64,000 nucleotides of DNA from Chromatiales bacterium 21-64-14 (lineage in GTDB: Bacteria > Pseudomonadota > Gammaproteobacteria > 21-64-14): the NCBI GenBank assembly GCA_002255365.1, contig NCBI01000006.1, forward strand, positions 82,742 through 146,741. The letters are read 5' to 3'. Positions 44,469 through 55,750 of this stretch are shown in pieces; within the stretch, counting starts at the first letter, position 1; each line of letters starts with the position of its first letter. The position numbers and the translations under genes are program-made. Under the pieces are notes generated by a model that did not search any database, was not told the origin of the DNA, and worked only from the letters and a program-made list of their open reading frames with translations.

Positions 44469-44555
44469 TGGTGCCGGGAGAGAGACTCGAACTCTCACGA
44501 TGTCGCCATCACCGGATTTTGAGTCCGGCGCGTCTACCAGTTCCGCCATCCCGGC
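44469..44555 (-). tRNA. tRNA-Leu (anticodon CAA)
   Basis: An 87-base class II tRNA on the - strand with its own CCA end (44469-44471). Acceptor arms GCCGGGA (44555-44549) and TCCCGGC pair fully. The anticodon stem CCGGA/TCCGG encloses the loop CTCAAAA, giving anticodon CAA for the UUG codon. A long variable arm and the T-loop TTCGAGT are present. A well-placed sigma-70 promoter lies just upstream. Confidence 0.95.
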
Positions 44556-44568
44556 CGTCGGACGGACT

Positions 44569-44596
44569 AGTATAAGGGTTATTGGTAGGCGGGCAA
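44569..44596 (-). promoter_or_regulatory. Sigma-70 promoter of tRNA-Leu
   Basis: On the - strand TTGCCC (44596-44591) and TATACT (44574-44569) are separated by 16 bases. Five of six bases match at -10 and four of six at -35. Expected start is near 44562, about 7 bases before the mature tRNA. Confidence 0.6.
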
Positions 44597-44683
44597 GCGG
44601 GGCGTTCGCCGGGCCGGTCCCGGGTGACGCGGGCGCCCGCTTGGGCGGTGCGGTGCACCAGGGCTGTGCTAACATCGCGCACC

Positions 44684-46863
<2,180 letters not shown>

Positions 46864-46936
46864 TGGGGCGCCTTCACGCCCGGGCCACACATGGGCGGGA
46901 GCCCGATTCCCTTTCATCAGCCACACAGGACACGGC

Positions 46937-47266
46937 ATGAGCCTCTTGATTACCGACGCCTGGGCGCAGGGTGCCTCGCAGTCGTCCGGGGACCCGCTGC
47001 TCAGTTTTCTGCCCCTGGTCTTGATCTTTGTGGTCTTCTATTTCCTGCTGATCCGTCCTCAGGCCAAACGCGCCAAGGAGCACAAGAATTTGGTCGCTTC
47101 CCTGAGCAAGGGGGATGAGGTGGTCACCACCGGCGGACTCGCCGGCCAAGTCACGGAGGTGGGGGAGAACTTCGTGATGGTGGAGATCGCCGGCAACACT
47201 CAGGTGCGCATCCAGAAGCATGCCGTGGCGACGGTGTTGCCCAAGGGTAGCCTGAAGAGCCTGTAG
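46937..47266 (+). CDS. yajC: YajC, Sec translocon accessory subunit
   Basis: Small membrane protein associated with SecDF. The ATG at 46937 gives 109 residues with one transmembrane helix ('FLPLVLIFVVFYFLLIRPQ', about 24-42) and the conserved 'QAKRAKEHKNLVASLSKGDE' and 'TTGGLAGQV' segments after it. It lies between tgt and secD as usual. Confidence 0.95.
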   Translation: MSLLITDAWAQGASQSSGDPLLSFLPLVLIFVVFYFLLIRPQAKRAKEHKNLVASLSKGDEVVTTGGLAGQVTEVGENFVMVEIAGNTQVRIQKHAVATVLPKGSLKSL

Positions 47267-47400
47267 GAGCCCGCCCGGACCATGAACAGCCTGCTGGAAC
47301 GGGAGGGGCGCGGCCGGGTGCACCGCAGTGTGGTGTCCGACGCGGCCTGCCCGCCGGATTCGTGCATGATATTACCGTCAGCGGGCCGAGGCCGCGTGTC

Positions 47401-49263
47401 GTGATCAATCAATACCCCCTGTGGAAATACCTGCTTATTCTCGCCGTCATACTCGTGGGCACGCTCTACGCCTTGCCCAACATCTACGGCCAGGACCCGG
47501 CGGTGCAGATATCGTCCACCCGAGGCGTGGCGGTGGGGGTGCCGGTGCGGGAGAAGGCGGCTGCCGTGCTCAAAAAGGCCGCCATCGGTTATAAGTCCAT
47601 GGCATTTCACGACGGGCGCCTGCTGATCCGGTTCAACGATACCGACGATCAACTGCGCGCCCGCGGTCTCTTGGCGGCTGGGGTGGGCAGCGACTACGTG
47701 GTGGCCCTGAACCTGGCCGCATCCACCCCGAAGTGGCTGCGGGATATCAACGCCAAGCCCATGTATTTGGGGCTGGACCTGCGCGGCGGTGTCCATTTTC
47801 TGATGTCGGTGGATACGCACGCGGCGGTTCAACAGTCCCTGGAGAGCGACGTCAGCGACCTGCGCACCCTGCTGCGCAGGAAGAAGATCCGCTACACCGA
47901 CGTATCCCGGGACAAGGACACGATCCGGCTACAGTTCCGCGACGCCAGTGATCGGGACCGCGCCCGCGATCTCATCAAGGCGGAGGAGGGGGATCTGACA
48001 GTCACTGAGGTCCCGAGCCAGACAAAGTTCGAGTTACATGCCTCCCTCAGTCCCCAGCAACAGCGGACCATCCGCAACTTCGCGGTTCAACAGAACATCA
48101 CCACCCTGCGCAACCGGATCAACGAGCTAGGCGTGGCCGAACCGGTCATTCAGCAGCAGGGCAAGGACCGGATCGTGGTGGAGTTGCCCGGCGTGCAGGA
48201 CACGGCGCGTGCCAAGGAGATCCTGGGCGCTACGGCGACGCTGGCATTCCACATGGTGGATGAGAACCACAGCGCGGAGGATGCCTTGGCCACCGGCCAT
48301 ATCCCCGCGGGTTCGCGGATCTATCGTGAGCGAGACAACGGGCGCCCGGTCCTCCTGTACAAGCGAGTCATTATTACCGGCAACCAGATCACCGACGCTT
48401 CCTCAGGGTTGGACCAGGAGAGCGGACAAGCAGCGGTATTCGTGACCCTGGACGGCAAGGGTGCGCGTATCATGGAGAATACGACGCGCAAGAATATTGG
48501 CCGGCGGATGGCGGTGGTGTTCATCGATAACAAAGTCACCACGAACATGGTGGACGGCAAGCCGGTACGGGTGCAGAAAAAGGTTGAGAACGTCATCAAT
48601 GTAGCGGTGATCCGCGGCCAGTTCGGCAAGCGTTTCCAAATCACCGGGCTGGACAATCCGGTGGAAGCGCGCAATCTGGCGTTGCTGTTGCGGGCTGGGG
48701 CGCTGGCCGCGCCGATCGAGATCATCGAGGAAACCACCATCGGTCCGAGTCTTGGCAAGGAAAATATCAAGCAGGGGTTCGAGGCGGTCGCCATGGGTTT
48801 CCTGGCGGTTTTGGTGTTCATGAGCGCCTACTATCGGGTGTTCGGTCTGGTGGCGAACTTGGCGCTGCTCTTAAACTTGGTGGTCGTGGTGGCGCTGCTC
48901 TCTATTCTGCAGGCCACCCTGACTATGCCGGGTATCGCGGGCATCGTATTGACGCTAGGTATGGCGGTCGATTCCAACGTGCTGATCTATGAGCGCATCC
49001 GTGAGGAGCTGCGCAACGGCAACACACCCCAGGCCAGCATTCATGCGGGTTTCGATAAGGCCTTCGGGACCATTATCGACTCCAACGTCACCACGCTCAT
49101 CGCGGCGATCGTGCTGTTCAGCTTCGGTACCGGGCCGGTGAAGGGCTTCGCGGTGACCCTTTCCATCGGCATCCTGACCTCGATGTTCACGGCGATCATG
49201 GGCAGTCGGGCCGTCATCAACCTGATGTATGGGGGGCGCAAGGTCAAACGGCTCCTGATCTGA
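47401..49263 (+). CDS. secD: SecD, protein translocase subunit
   Basis: With SecF it uses the proton gradient to pull proteins through SecYEG. I chose the GTG at 47401 (620 residues, beginning 'INQYPLWKYLLILAVILVG'), which matches where SecD proteins begin; an upstream GTG at 47362 would add 13 residues. There is one N-terminal helix, then the large periplasmic domain ('LGLDLRGGVHFLMSVDT', the conserved D1 motif), then five C-terminal helices ('AVDSNVLIYERIREELRNG'). Confidence 0.95.
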   Translation: MINQYPLWKYLLILAVILVGTLYALPNIYGQDPAVQISSTRGVAVGVPVREKAAAVLKKAAIGYKSMAFHDGRLLIRFNDTDDQLRARGLLAAGVGSDYVVALNLAASTPKWLRDINAKPMYLGLDLRGGVHFLMSVDTHAAVQQSLESDVSDLRTLLRRKKIRYTDVSRDKDTIRLQFRDASDRDRARDLIKAEEGDLTVTEVPSQTKFELHASLSPQQQRTIRNFAVQQNITTLRNRINELGVAEPVIQQQGKDRIVVELPGVQDTARAKEILGATATLAFHMVDENHSAEDALATGHIPAGSRIYRERDNGRPVLLYKRVIITGNQITDASSGLDQESGQAAVFVTLDGKGARIMENTTRKNIGRRMAVVFIDNKVTTNMVDGKPVRVQKKVENVINVAVIRGQFGKRFQITGLDNPVEARNLALLLRAGALAAPIEIIEETTIGPSLGKENIKQGFEAVAMGFLAVLVFMSAYYRVFGLVANLALLLNLVVVVALLSILQATLTMPGIAGIVLTLGMAVDSNVLIYERIREELRNGNTPQASIHAGFDKAFGTIIDSNVTTLIAAIVLFSFGTGPVKGFAVTLSIGILTSMFTAIMGSRAVINLMYGGRKVKRLLI

Positions 49264-49311
49264 CGTCCAGTCCGGGCGGCGCTCACGGATCACGATTGGC
49301 AGGCGATCGAC

Positions 49312-50256
49312 GTGGAATTCTTCAAGGCCAACCTCAACATCGATTTCATGGGCAAGCGCGCCTATATGGCGGTGATGTCCGTGATCCTGATCGCCATCAG
49401 CCTAAGCTCGCTGGTGGTCCGCCAGCTCAATCTGGGGTTGGATTTCACCGGCGGCACCTTGCTGGAGGTGAGTTACCCGCAGCCGGTGGGGCTCACCGGG
49501 GTGCGTGCAGCGCTGACCAAGGCCGGTTTCCCGGATGCGGTGGTGCAACACCTGGGCAATGCCGAGGACTTGTTGGCACGGATCCCGCCACACGGCAGGG
49601 AATCCAGCGCGCAGCTGAGTACCCGGGCGATGGCGGCACTGAGCGGCGTGTTGCCGGGAGTAGAGCCCAAGTTGCGGCGCGTGGAGTTCGTCGGTCCCCA
49701 GGTGGGCCACGAGCTGGCCGAAAAGGGCGGGCTCGCGATGCTTTATGCCCTGATCGGAATCCTGATCTACGTAGCTATGCGTTTCGAATGGCGCCTTGCG
49801 CTGGGCGCGGTGCTCGCTACCGTTCACGACACGTTGTTCACGCTTGGGTTCTTTTCGTTGTTTCACATCGACTTCAACTTGACGGTGTTGGCCGCGGTCC
49901 TCGCGGTGATCGGGTATTCGCTCAACGACACCATCGTGGTGTTCGACCGGATCCGGGAGAACTTCCGGCGCATGCGCAAGGGCAGTCCTGTGGAGATCAT
50001 GAACGCCTCCATCAATCAGACCCTGTCGCGTACCATCATGACCAGCAGCACCACGATGCTGGTGGTGGTGGCGTTGTTCTTTTTCGGCGGCGAAGTGGTA
50101 CACGGATTCGCGCTGGCGCTGATCGTCGGGATCGTGATCGGGACGTTCTCATCCATCTACGTGGCGAGCCCGCTGGCCCTGTGGCTGGGAGTGAGTAAGG
50201 CGGATCTGATGCCCGCGCGCAAGGAGCAAGGGGATTCGGACGGGAGGCACGTATAG
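49312..50256 (+). CDS. secF: SecF, protein translocase subunit
   Basis: Partner of SecD. The 314-residue product has a GTG start, first helix 'AYMAVMSVILIAISLSSLVV', then 'GLDFTGGTLLEVSYPQP', and the C-terminal helices with 'AVIGYSLNDTIVVFDRIREN', the hallmark of the family. Length is normal. Convergent with suhB 25 bases away. Confidence 0.96.
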   Translation: MEFFKANLNIDFMGKRAYMAVMSVILIAISLSSLVVRQLNLGLDFTGGTLLEVSYPQPVGLTGVRAALTKAGFPDAVVQHLGNAEDLLARIPPHGRESSAQLSTRAMAALSGVLPGVEPKLRRVEFVGPQVGHELAEKGGLAMLYALIGILIYVAMRFEWRLALGAVLATVHDTLFTLGFFSLFHIDFNLTVLAAVLAVIGYSLNDTIVVFDRIRENFRRMRKGSPVEIMNASINQTLSRTIMTSSTTMLVVVALFFFGGEVVHGFALALIVGIVIGTFSSIYVASPLALWLGVSKADLMPARKEQGDSDGRHV

Positions 50257-50281
50257 CGTTGCGTGCCGCGGCTGCGGCGTG

Positions 50282-51082
50282 TCAGCGCTGGAGCCCCGGT
50301 CCGCGATGCGGGGCGAGCGCGCTGACCAGGGTGCGGAATACCTTAGGCGGCGCGGCAATCACGTTACCGGTGGTGAGATAATCAGGCCCTGCGGAGAAGT
50401 CCCCGACCAAGCCACCGGCCTCCTGGATCAGCAAGGTGCCGGCGGCCATGTCCCACTCCTTCAGTCCGATTTCCCAAAAACCGTCCAGGCGCCCGGCGGC
50501 GACGTAGGCGAGGTCCAGGGAAGCGGCGCCCGCGCGGCGGACGTCCGATGCTTGGCCCAGCACGGTGCGGAACATGGCGAGGTAGGCATCCAGGTGTTCG
50601 GGGTATTTGAACGGAAAGCCGGTGCCGAGCAACGCCCCGTTGAGCCCCGCGCGGCGGGTGACGCGGATGCGCCGGTCATTGAGGCGCGCGCCCTCGCCGC
50701 GCCCGGCAACGAACAGTTCCTGGCGCAGGGGGTCGTAGACCACTGCCTGCTCCGGCCGGCCGTGGTCCTTGAGGGCGATGGACACCGCGTACTGGGGGAA
50801 ACCGTGCAGAAAGTTGGTGGTGCCGTCGAGCGGATCGATCACCCAGACGTGGGTGTCGCGGCCCTCTTGCATGCCGGTCTCCTCCGCCAGAATGCCATGG
50901 CCCGGGTAGGCCTTGCGCAGGATACGGATGATCTCCTGTTCCGCCATGCGGTCGACCTCGGTGACGAAGTCGTTGCGCGCCTTTGCGGTGATGGACAGCG
51001 AGTCGATCCGGTCGATATGGCGGACAATCACGTTGCCAGCGCTGCGCGCCGCTCGGATGGCGATGTTGAGGGCCGGATTCAT
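50282..51082 (-). CDS. suhB: SuhB, inositol-1-monophosphatase family protein
   Basis: Mg-dependent phosphatase family; in Escherichia coli SuhB also takes part in rRNA transcription antitermination. The 266-residue protein has the metal-binding Glu in 'HGILAEETG', 'WVIDPLDGTTNFLHGFP' and the C-terminal 'GLKEWDMAAGTLLIQEAGG'. Complete. Divergent from trmJ. Confidence 0.95.
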   Translation of the reverse strand: MNPALNIAIRAARSAGNVIVRHIDRIDSLSITAKARNDFVTEVDRMAEQEIIRILRKAYPGHGILAEETGMQEGRDTHVWVIDPLDGTTNFLHGFPQYAVSIALKDHGRPEQAVVYDPLRQELFVAGRGEGARLNDRRIRVTRRAGLNGALLGTGFPFKYPEHLDAYLAMFRTVLGQASDVRRAGAASLDLAYVAAGRLDGFWEIGLKEWDMAAGTLLIQEAGGLVGDFSAGPDYLTTGNVIAAPPKVFRTLVSALAPHRGPGLQR

Positions 51083-51231
51083 TGGGGTCCAAGGGCCAGG
51101 GTTTGGTGCCGCGCGATCAGGCTCACCGCGTCGACGGGGGCAACAGAATACCAGAGAATCCGCGTCCCGTCTTAGGCGCGGCGCTAACGTGTCGGGCGGG
51201 GGCGCGCCCCTAGGCAGGCGAGCGGGATCCC

Positions 51232-51960
51232 ATGTTGGAAGACATCCATATCGTGCTGGTCGGTACCACCCACCCGGGCAACATCGGAGGTGCCGCCCGC
51301 GCGATGCGCAATATGGGTCTGTCGCGGCTGCGGCTGGTACGACCGCAGCATTTCCCCAGCGCCGAGGCTACCGCCCGCGCTTCCGGGGCCGACGCGGTCC
51401 TGAATACGGCACGGCTGTTCGATACCCTGGAGGCGGCGGTGGCGGACTGCGTATTGGTGCTGGGGACCAGCGCCCGGTCGCGGAGCCTGCCATTGCCTAC
51501 CCTGGACGCGCGGACCGCCGCGTGCACTGCGGTGGCCGAGAGTGCGCGCGGGGCGGTGGCCGTGGTCTTCGGTCGTGAACAGGACGGGTTGAGTAATCAG
51601 GAGTTGGGGTGTTGCACCTGCCGGGTCGTGATCCCCACGGACCCGGACTACAGCTCCCTGAATCTGGCGGCTGCGGTGCAGGTCCTGGCTTATGAAGTCC
51701 GCATGGCCGCGCGCGATGCGCACGCGGCTGTCGCGCCGCCGAAGGTGGAGTCGGCGCTGGCCACCTCCAGGGATGTGGAGCGGCTCTACGAGCATCTGGA
51801 ACAGGTATTGCAGGAGATCGGATTTCTGGATCCGGCCCACCCCCGCCGCCTCATGCAGCGCCTGCGCCGCCTGTTCAACCGGGCCCGCTTGGACGAGAAT
51901 GAGTTGGCGATCCTGCGCGGGATGTTGAGTGCGGTTCAGGAGCGGCGTCCACCGTCGTGA
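51232..51960 (+). CDS. trmJ: TrmJ, tRNA 2'-O-methyltransferase (position 32)
   Basis: SPOUT-family methyltransferase acting on Cm32/Um32. The 242 residues include '[20 protein letters not shown]' at the N terminus, '[19 protein letters not shown]' and '[17 protein letters not shown]', the knot-forming SAM site. It is followed by cysE and the isc genes; trmJ next to iscR is also seen in E. coli. Confidence 0.95.
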   Translation: MLEDIHIVLVGTTHPGNIGGAARAMRNMGLSRLRLVRPQHFPSAEATARASGADAVLNTARLFDTLEAAVADCVLVLGTSARSRSLPLPTLDARTAACTAVAESARGAVAVVFGREQDGLSNQELGCCTCRVVIPTDPDYSSLNLAAAVQVLAYEVRMAARDAHAAVAPPKVESALATSRDVERLYEHLEQVLQEIGFLDPAHPRRLMQRLRRLFNRARLDENELAILRGMLSAVQERRPPS

Positions 51961-52033
51961 TGCCCCCGCAGGGCAGGCGCCCTGCGGACTGCCGCCGATC
52001 GCCTCACGGAGAGGCTGGGAGCCCAGGCTGTCG

Positions 52034-52846
52034 ATGTTTGAACGTCTACGTGAAGATATCCGCTGCGTGTTTGAGCGCGACCCCGCGGCGCGCACCACCT
52101 TCGAGGTGCTGACCACCTATCCGGGGCTGCACGCCGTGATGTTGCACCGGCTCGCGCACCGGATCTGGAATCGCCGGCTGCGCTGGCTGGCACGCATGGT
52201 ATCGGCCCTGTCGCGTTGGCTCACCGGCATCGAGATCCATCCCGCCGCGCAGATCGGGCGGCGTTTCTTCATCGACCATGGAATGGGCGTGGTGATCGGG
52301 GAGACCGCGGAGATCGGCACGGACTGTACCCTGTACCACGGGGTGACCCTGGGCGGAACCCGCTGGGAGAAGGGCAAGCGTCACCCGACCCTGGGGCGCG
52401 ACGTGGTCGTGGGTGCCGGAGCCAAGGTGCTGGGTCCGATCCGGATCGGGGACGGGGCGCGCATCGGTTCGAACGCGGTAGTGGTCAAGGACGTTCCTGC
52501 GGGCGCCACGGTGGTGGGGGTGCCCGGCCATGTGGTGCGGGCGGTGGACAGCGGGCGGGACGCCGACCGGCAGGCCTTCGCCCAGCGCATCGGGTTCGAT
52601 TCCTACGGCACCACGCGGGACATGCCGGACCCGGTGGCCCGTGCCATCCACAGCATGTTGGATCACATCCAGGCCATGGACAAGAAGATGGAGACCATGT
52701 GTGACGCACTGAAGTCCCTGGGCTCCGAACTCAGCGACGTGCGTCTGCCGGACCTGGGGCCCTGTGAGATTGGTTCCGGGCCTGCGGCGCAAAAAGAGAA
52801 GCCGCCGGAGGACGGGGACTGGACCGAGGGTGAGCGTCTGAAATAG
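52034..52846 (+). CDS. cysE: CysE, serine O-acetyltransferase
   Basis: First step of cysteine synthesis. From the ATG at 52034 the 270-residue protein has the N-terminal helical region ('[19 protein letters not shown]') and the left-handed hexapeptide beta-helix ('[20 protein letters not shown]', '[20 protein letters not shown]') that carries the active-site His residues. The C-terminal tail is longer than in the short epsilon-type enzyme. Placement before the cysteine desulfurase cluster makes metabolic sense, as cysteine feeds Fe-S assembly. Confidence 0.94.
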   Translation: MFERLREDIRCVFERDPAARTTFEVLTTYPGLHAVMLHRLAHRIWNRRLRWLARMVSALSRWLTGIEIHPAAQIGRRFFIDHGMGVVIGETAEIGTDCTLYHGVTLGGTRWEKGKRHPTLGRDVVVGAGAKVLGPIRIGDGARIGSNAVVVKDVPAGATVVGVPGHVVRAVDSGRDADRQAFAQRIGFDSYGTTRDMPDPVARAIHSMLDHIQAMDKKMETMCDALKSLGSELSDVRLPDLGPCEIGSGPAAQKEKPPEDGDWTEGERLK

Positions 52847-52916
52847 CCGGATTTGGCGCGTACCCAGGAATATGCGCGATAATTCCTGATCAAATGTAGG
52901 ATTATTGCGGGATTTA

Positions 52917-52941
52917 ATAGTTGATCATTTTACATGGGTAT
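52917..52941 (+). promoter_or_regulatory. IscR type 1 operator before iscR
   Basis: A 25-base imperfect palindrome with half sites ATAGTTGA and GGGTAT at the two ends matches 20 of 25 positions of the published E. coli type 1 IscR consensus. It lies 57-81 bases before the iscR ATG, where cluster-loaded IscR would repress its own operon. A second, poorer palindrome (about 52880-52905, ATTCCTGA with GGATTAT) lies just upstream and may be another site. The whole 52876-52932 stretch is AT-rich against a GC-rich background. Confidence 0.65.
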
Positions 52942-52997
52942 GGTCTACTTTTGGCATGTAAAGGCCGTTGTTGGCGCAAGCGGCATGGGGCGGTGCT

Positions 52998-53495
52998 ATG
53001 CGACTTACCACCAAGGGCCGGTACGCGGTTACTGCGATGCTGGATCTCGCCATCCATGCACGGACCCAACCGGTTACCCTGGCCGAGATCGCGGAACGCC
53101 AGGGGATCTCGCTCTCCTATCTCGAGCAGTTGTTTTCCCGGCTGCGCCGCACGGGTTTGGTGCGTAGTGTGCGCGGTCCCGGCGGCGGGTATCAGTTGGG
53201 CCGCGATGCCGCGGGCATCGCGGTGGCGGATGTGATCACCGCAGTGGACGAGAACGTGGACAGTACGCGCTGTGGCGGATTGTCTAATTGTCAGAACAAC
53301 CAGCGTTGTTTGACCCACGATCTTTGGGTGGACCTCAGCGAGCAGATTTACACCTTCCTCAGCCATGTCAGCTTTGAGCAGCTCATGGCGCGCACGGAGG
53401 TGGCCGAGGTCGCGGCACGGCAGGATACCCTGCAGCGGGAGCAGGGAAGCCGCGTGGCGCTGGGACCGTTTGCGCAGGACATCCCGTCTCCATGA
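52998..53495 (+). CDS. iscR: IscR, Fe-S cluster-responsive regulator
   Basis: Rrf2-family regulator. The ATG at 52998 gives 165 residues with the winged-helix start '[20 protein letters not shown]' and the cluster ligands '[13 protein letters not shown]' (Cys-x5-Cys-x5-Cys) followed by the His in 'LTHDLW', the full IscR ligand set. A matching operator lies upstream. The stop overlaps the desulfurase ATG. Confidence 0.96.
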   Translation: MRLTTKGRYAVTAMLDLAIHARTQPVTLAEIAERQGISLSYLEQLFSRLRRTGLVRSVRGPGGGYQLGRDAAGIAVADVITAVDENVDSTRCGGLSNCQNNQRCLTHDLWVDLSEQIYTFLSHVSFEQLMARTEVAEVAARQDTLQREQGSRVALGPFAQDIPSP

Positions 53496-54685
53496 ATGCC
53501 GGGCCCACCGGCGGTTCCTCCTCTCGGATGGCGGTTTATCTGGACTACAACGCGACCACGCCCCTGGACCCGCGGGTCGCCGAGGCCATGGGACCCTACT
53601 TGACCGGGCCCCCGGGCAACCCTTCCAGCGCCCACCGCTTCGGGCGCGCCGCGCGGGCCGCCCTGGATCAGGCGCGAGCGCAAGTGGCCGCCCTGGTGGG
53701 TGCCCAGCCCGAGCAGGTGGTCTTCACCAGCGGTGGCACAGAGGCCAACAACTTGGCGTTGAAGGGCGCCGCGGCCACGCTCGAGTCCGGTCGGATCGCG
53801 GTCAGCGAGGTGGAACACGCCTCGGTGCTGGCTCCTGCCAATACCCTCGGTCGCCGTGGCTGGGGGATAGATCCCATTGCCCCGGACGCCGCGGGCCGGA
53901 TCGTCCCCGCGGCCGTGCGCCAGGTGCTGACCGGGACTACCCGCTTGGTCTCGGTGATGAGCGCCAACAACGAGACCGGGGTGCTCCAGGCGCTTGCCCC
54001 GCTCGCGGCGTTGGTTCGGGAAGCGGGGGCATGGATGCATACCGACGCGGTGCAGGCGGCTGGCAAGGTGCCGGTGGACTTCGCCGCCAGCGGTGTGCAC
54101 CTGATGAGCTTGTCCGCGCACAAGATCGGGGGCCCTGTCGGGGTGGGTGCCCTGGTGGTGGACCGCACTGTGGATTTGGCTCCGTTGCTGGAGGGCGGTG
54201 GCCAGGAGCATGGCCTGCGCGGCGGCACCGAGAACGTGGTTGGGATCGTGGGCTTCGGCGCGGCGGCGGCTTTGGCCGGCGCGGGACTGGAGACCTACGG
54301 TGTCCACCTGCGGGGTTTGCGGGATCAGTTGGAACGGGGTTTGGCGGAGTGGCGGCAGGCGGTGGTCTTCGGGCAGGGGGCGGAGCGTCTGCCCAATACC
54401 GTGCAGTTCGCCCTACCCGGGATCGCTGGGGAGACCCTGCTGCTGGAACTCGATCGGCGCGGCGTCGCGGTCTCCAGCGGCTCCGCTTGCCACACCGGGC
54501 GGGCGGAACCGAGCCATGTGCTCGTGGCGATGGGGGTGCCGGCGGAGCTTGCCCACTGCGCGGTCCGGGTCAGTTTTGGCCGCGACAGCACCGCGGCGGA
54601 CGTCGATGCCCTGTTGAGCGCCCTGGCGGCAGTGTGGGACCGGTTGCGTCCGGCGGAGTGGCCCACGGCTCGTTCAGGGGGCTGA
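53492..54685 (+). CDS. iscS: Cysteine desulfurase, NifS/IscS family
   Basis: Takes sulfur from cysteine for Fe-S clusters. The 397 residues comprise the PLP-binding Lys in '[19 protein letters not shown]', the start '[19 protein letters not shown]', and the active-site Cys in '[18 protein letters not shown]'. That loop reads [11 protein letters not shown] rather than the SACTSASLEPS of E. coli IscS, so this is a NifS/IscS relative rather than a close IscS copy. The symbol is given by position. No iscU follows, which is odd. Confidence 0.88.
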   Translation: MNAGPTGGSSSRMAVYLDYNATTPLDPRVAEAMGPYLTGPPGNPSSAHRFGRAARAALDQARAQVAALVGAQPEQVVFTSGGTEANNLALKGAAATLESGRIAVSEVEHASVLAPANTLGRRGWGIDPIAPDAAGRIVPAAVRQVLTGTTRLVSVMSANNETGVLQALAPLAALVREAGAWMHTDAVQAAGKVPVDFAASGVHLMSLSAHKIGGPVGVGALVVDRTVDLAPLLEGGGQEHGLRGGTENVVGIVGFGAAAALAGAGLETYGVHLRGLRDQLERGLAEWRQAVVFGQGAERLPNTVQFALPGIAGETLLLELDRRGVAVSSGSACHTGRAEPSHVLVAMGVPAELAHCAVRVSFGRDSTAADVDALLSALAAVWDRLRPAEWPTARSGG

Positions 54686-54795
54686 TCCGGTGGGTTGTAT
54701 CCGGGGCCGATCGGCCTTACCTTGTAGTGATCGAGATCAGCGTGCCCGCGCGTGCTCCGCAAGCGTGGGCACCGTGGAATTCCGAGGTGACGGTG

Positions 54796-55119
54796 ATGGC
54801 GATTACATTGACGGAAGCGGCGGCCGGCCGGATCCAGCAGTTGCTCGATAAACGGGGCAAGGGTCTGGGCCTGCGCCTGGGTGTGCGTAAGTCCGGTTGT
54901 TCCGGCTACGCCTACCAGATGGACTACGCCGACGAGGTCGGGGACGGCGACACGGTGTTCGAGGAGCACGGCGTGCAGGTGATAGTGGACCACGCCAGCC
55001 TGCCGACGTTGGACGGGACCGTATTGGACTACACCCGGGACGGTCTCAACGAGAACTTCCGGTTCCGAAACCCCAACGTCAAGGACGAATGCGGCTGCGG
55101 CGAGAGCTTCAACGTCTGA
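54796..55119 (+). CDS. iscA: IscA, A-type Fe-S carrier protein
   Basis: Carries clusters or iron to targets. The ATG at 54796 gives 107 residues with the family start '[20 protein letters not shown]' and the three Cys ligands in '[15 protein letters not shown]' and 'DECGCGESF'. It lies 110 bases after the desulfurase, where iscU would be expected between them. Confidence 0.94.
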   Translation: MAITLTEAAAGRIQQLLDKRGKGLGLRLGVRKSGCSGYAYQMDYADEVGDGDTVFEEHGVQVIVDHASLPTLDGTVLDYTRDGLNENFRFRNPNVKDECGCGESFNV

Positions 55120-55205
55120 CGCCCGCCGCGGGAGTATCGCGAGAACCCCGTTCCGCTGCCTGGGGGTGGATTCTTCCCGGGCTTCCAGGACTTACCATCA
55201 GGACC

Positions 55206-55211
55206 TATAAT
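55206..55211 (+). promoter_or_regulatory. Perfect -10 element (TATAAT) in the iscA-ndk gap
   Basis: A perfect sigma-70 -10 hexamer at 55206-55211. At 17-base spacing the -35 is a poor TTCCAG (55183-55188). The start would be near 55218, just before the terminator-like hairpin at 55234-55259, so the transcript for ndk would pass through that hairpin. Confidence 0.35.
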
Positions 55212-55233
55212 GGGCCCGGGTTCCGGTTCCGGT

Positions 55234-55259
55234 AAACTCGCGCCCAGACGCGGGTTTTT
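55234..55259 (+). terminator. Rho-independent terminator hairpin between iscA and ndk
   Basis: AAACTCGCG (55234-55242), loop CCCAGA, then CGCGGGTTT (55249-55257) pair over nine positions with one G-T wobble, and the T run extends to 55259. It is well placed to end the isc transcript. Because a -10 element lies just upstream, it could also be an attenuator for ndk. Confidence 0.6.
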
Positions 55260-55293
55260 GTGATTTCCGCCGGTCCAGACCACGGAGTGACCC

Positions 55294-55725
55294 ATGCCCT
55301 TCGAACGCACCTTGTCCATGATCAAGCCCGACGCGGTGGCCCGCAATCTCATCGGGGAGATCTATCAGCGGTTTGAACGAGCCGGGCTGCGCATCGTTGC
55401 GGCGCGGATGCTGCATCTGAACCGCGATCAGGCACAGCGTTTCTACGCGGTGCATCGGGAGCGGTCGTTCTTCGATGACCTGGTGGCGTACATGACCTCC
55501 GGGCCGGTTATGGCCCAGGTCCTCGAGGGGGAGAACGCGGTGTTGAAGCACCGCGAGTTAATGGGTGCCACGGATCCCCACCAGGCGGCGCCCGGTACCA
55601 TTCGTGCCGATCTGGCCAATAGCCTCGAAGAAAACGCGGTGCATGGCTCCGATAGCCCCGGTACCGCGCAGGCCGAGATCGGGTTCTTTTTTCCGGACAT
55701 TGGGATTTGTTCCCGCACCCGCTGA
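55294..55725 (+). CDS. ndk: Ndk, nucleoside diphosphate kinase
   Basis: Balances nucleoside triphosphates through a phosphohistidine. The 143-residue product has '[20 protein letters not shown]' at the N terminus and the active-site His in '[20 protein letters not shown]'. CGGAGTGA precedes the ATG. Complete and normal. Confidence 0.97.
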   Translation: MPFERTLSMIKPDAVARNLIGEIYQRFERAGLRIVAARMLHLNRDQAQRFYAVHRERSFFDDLVAYMTSGPVMAQVLEGENAVLKHRELMGATDPHQAAPGTIRADLANSLEENAVHGSDSPGTAQAEIGFFFPDIGICSRTR

Positions 55726-55750
55726 GGGTGCGCGGCGCGGTGGGACGGGA

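Noticed and set aside
53365..54795. In-frame upstream extension of iscA across the desulfurase gene
   Set aside because: The extension is the desulfurase read out of frame; the IscA family begins at the ATG at 54796.
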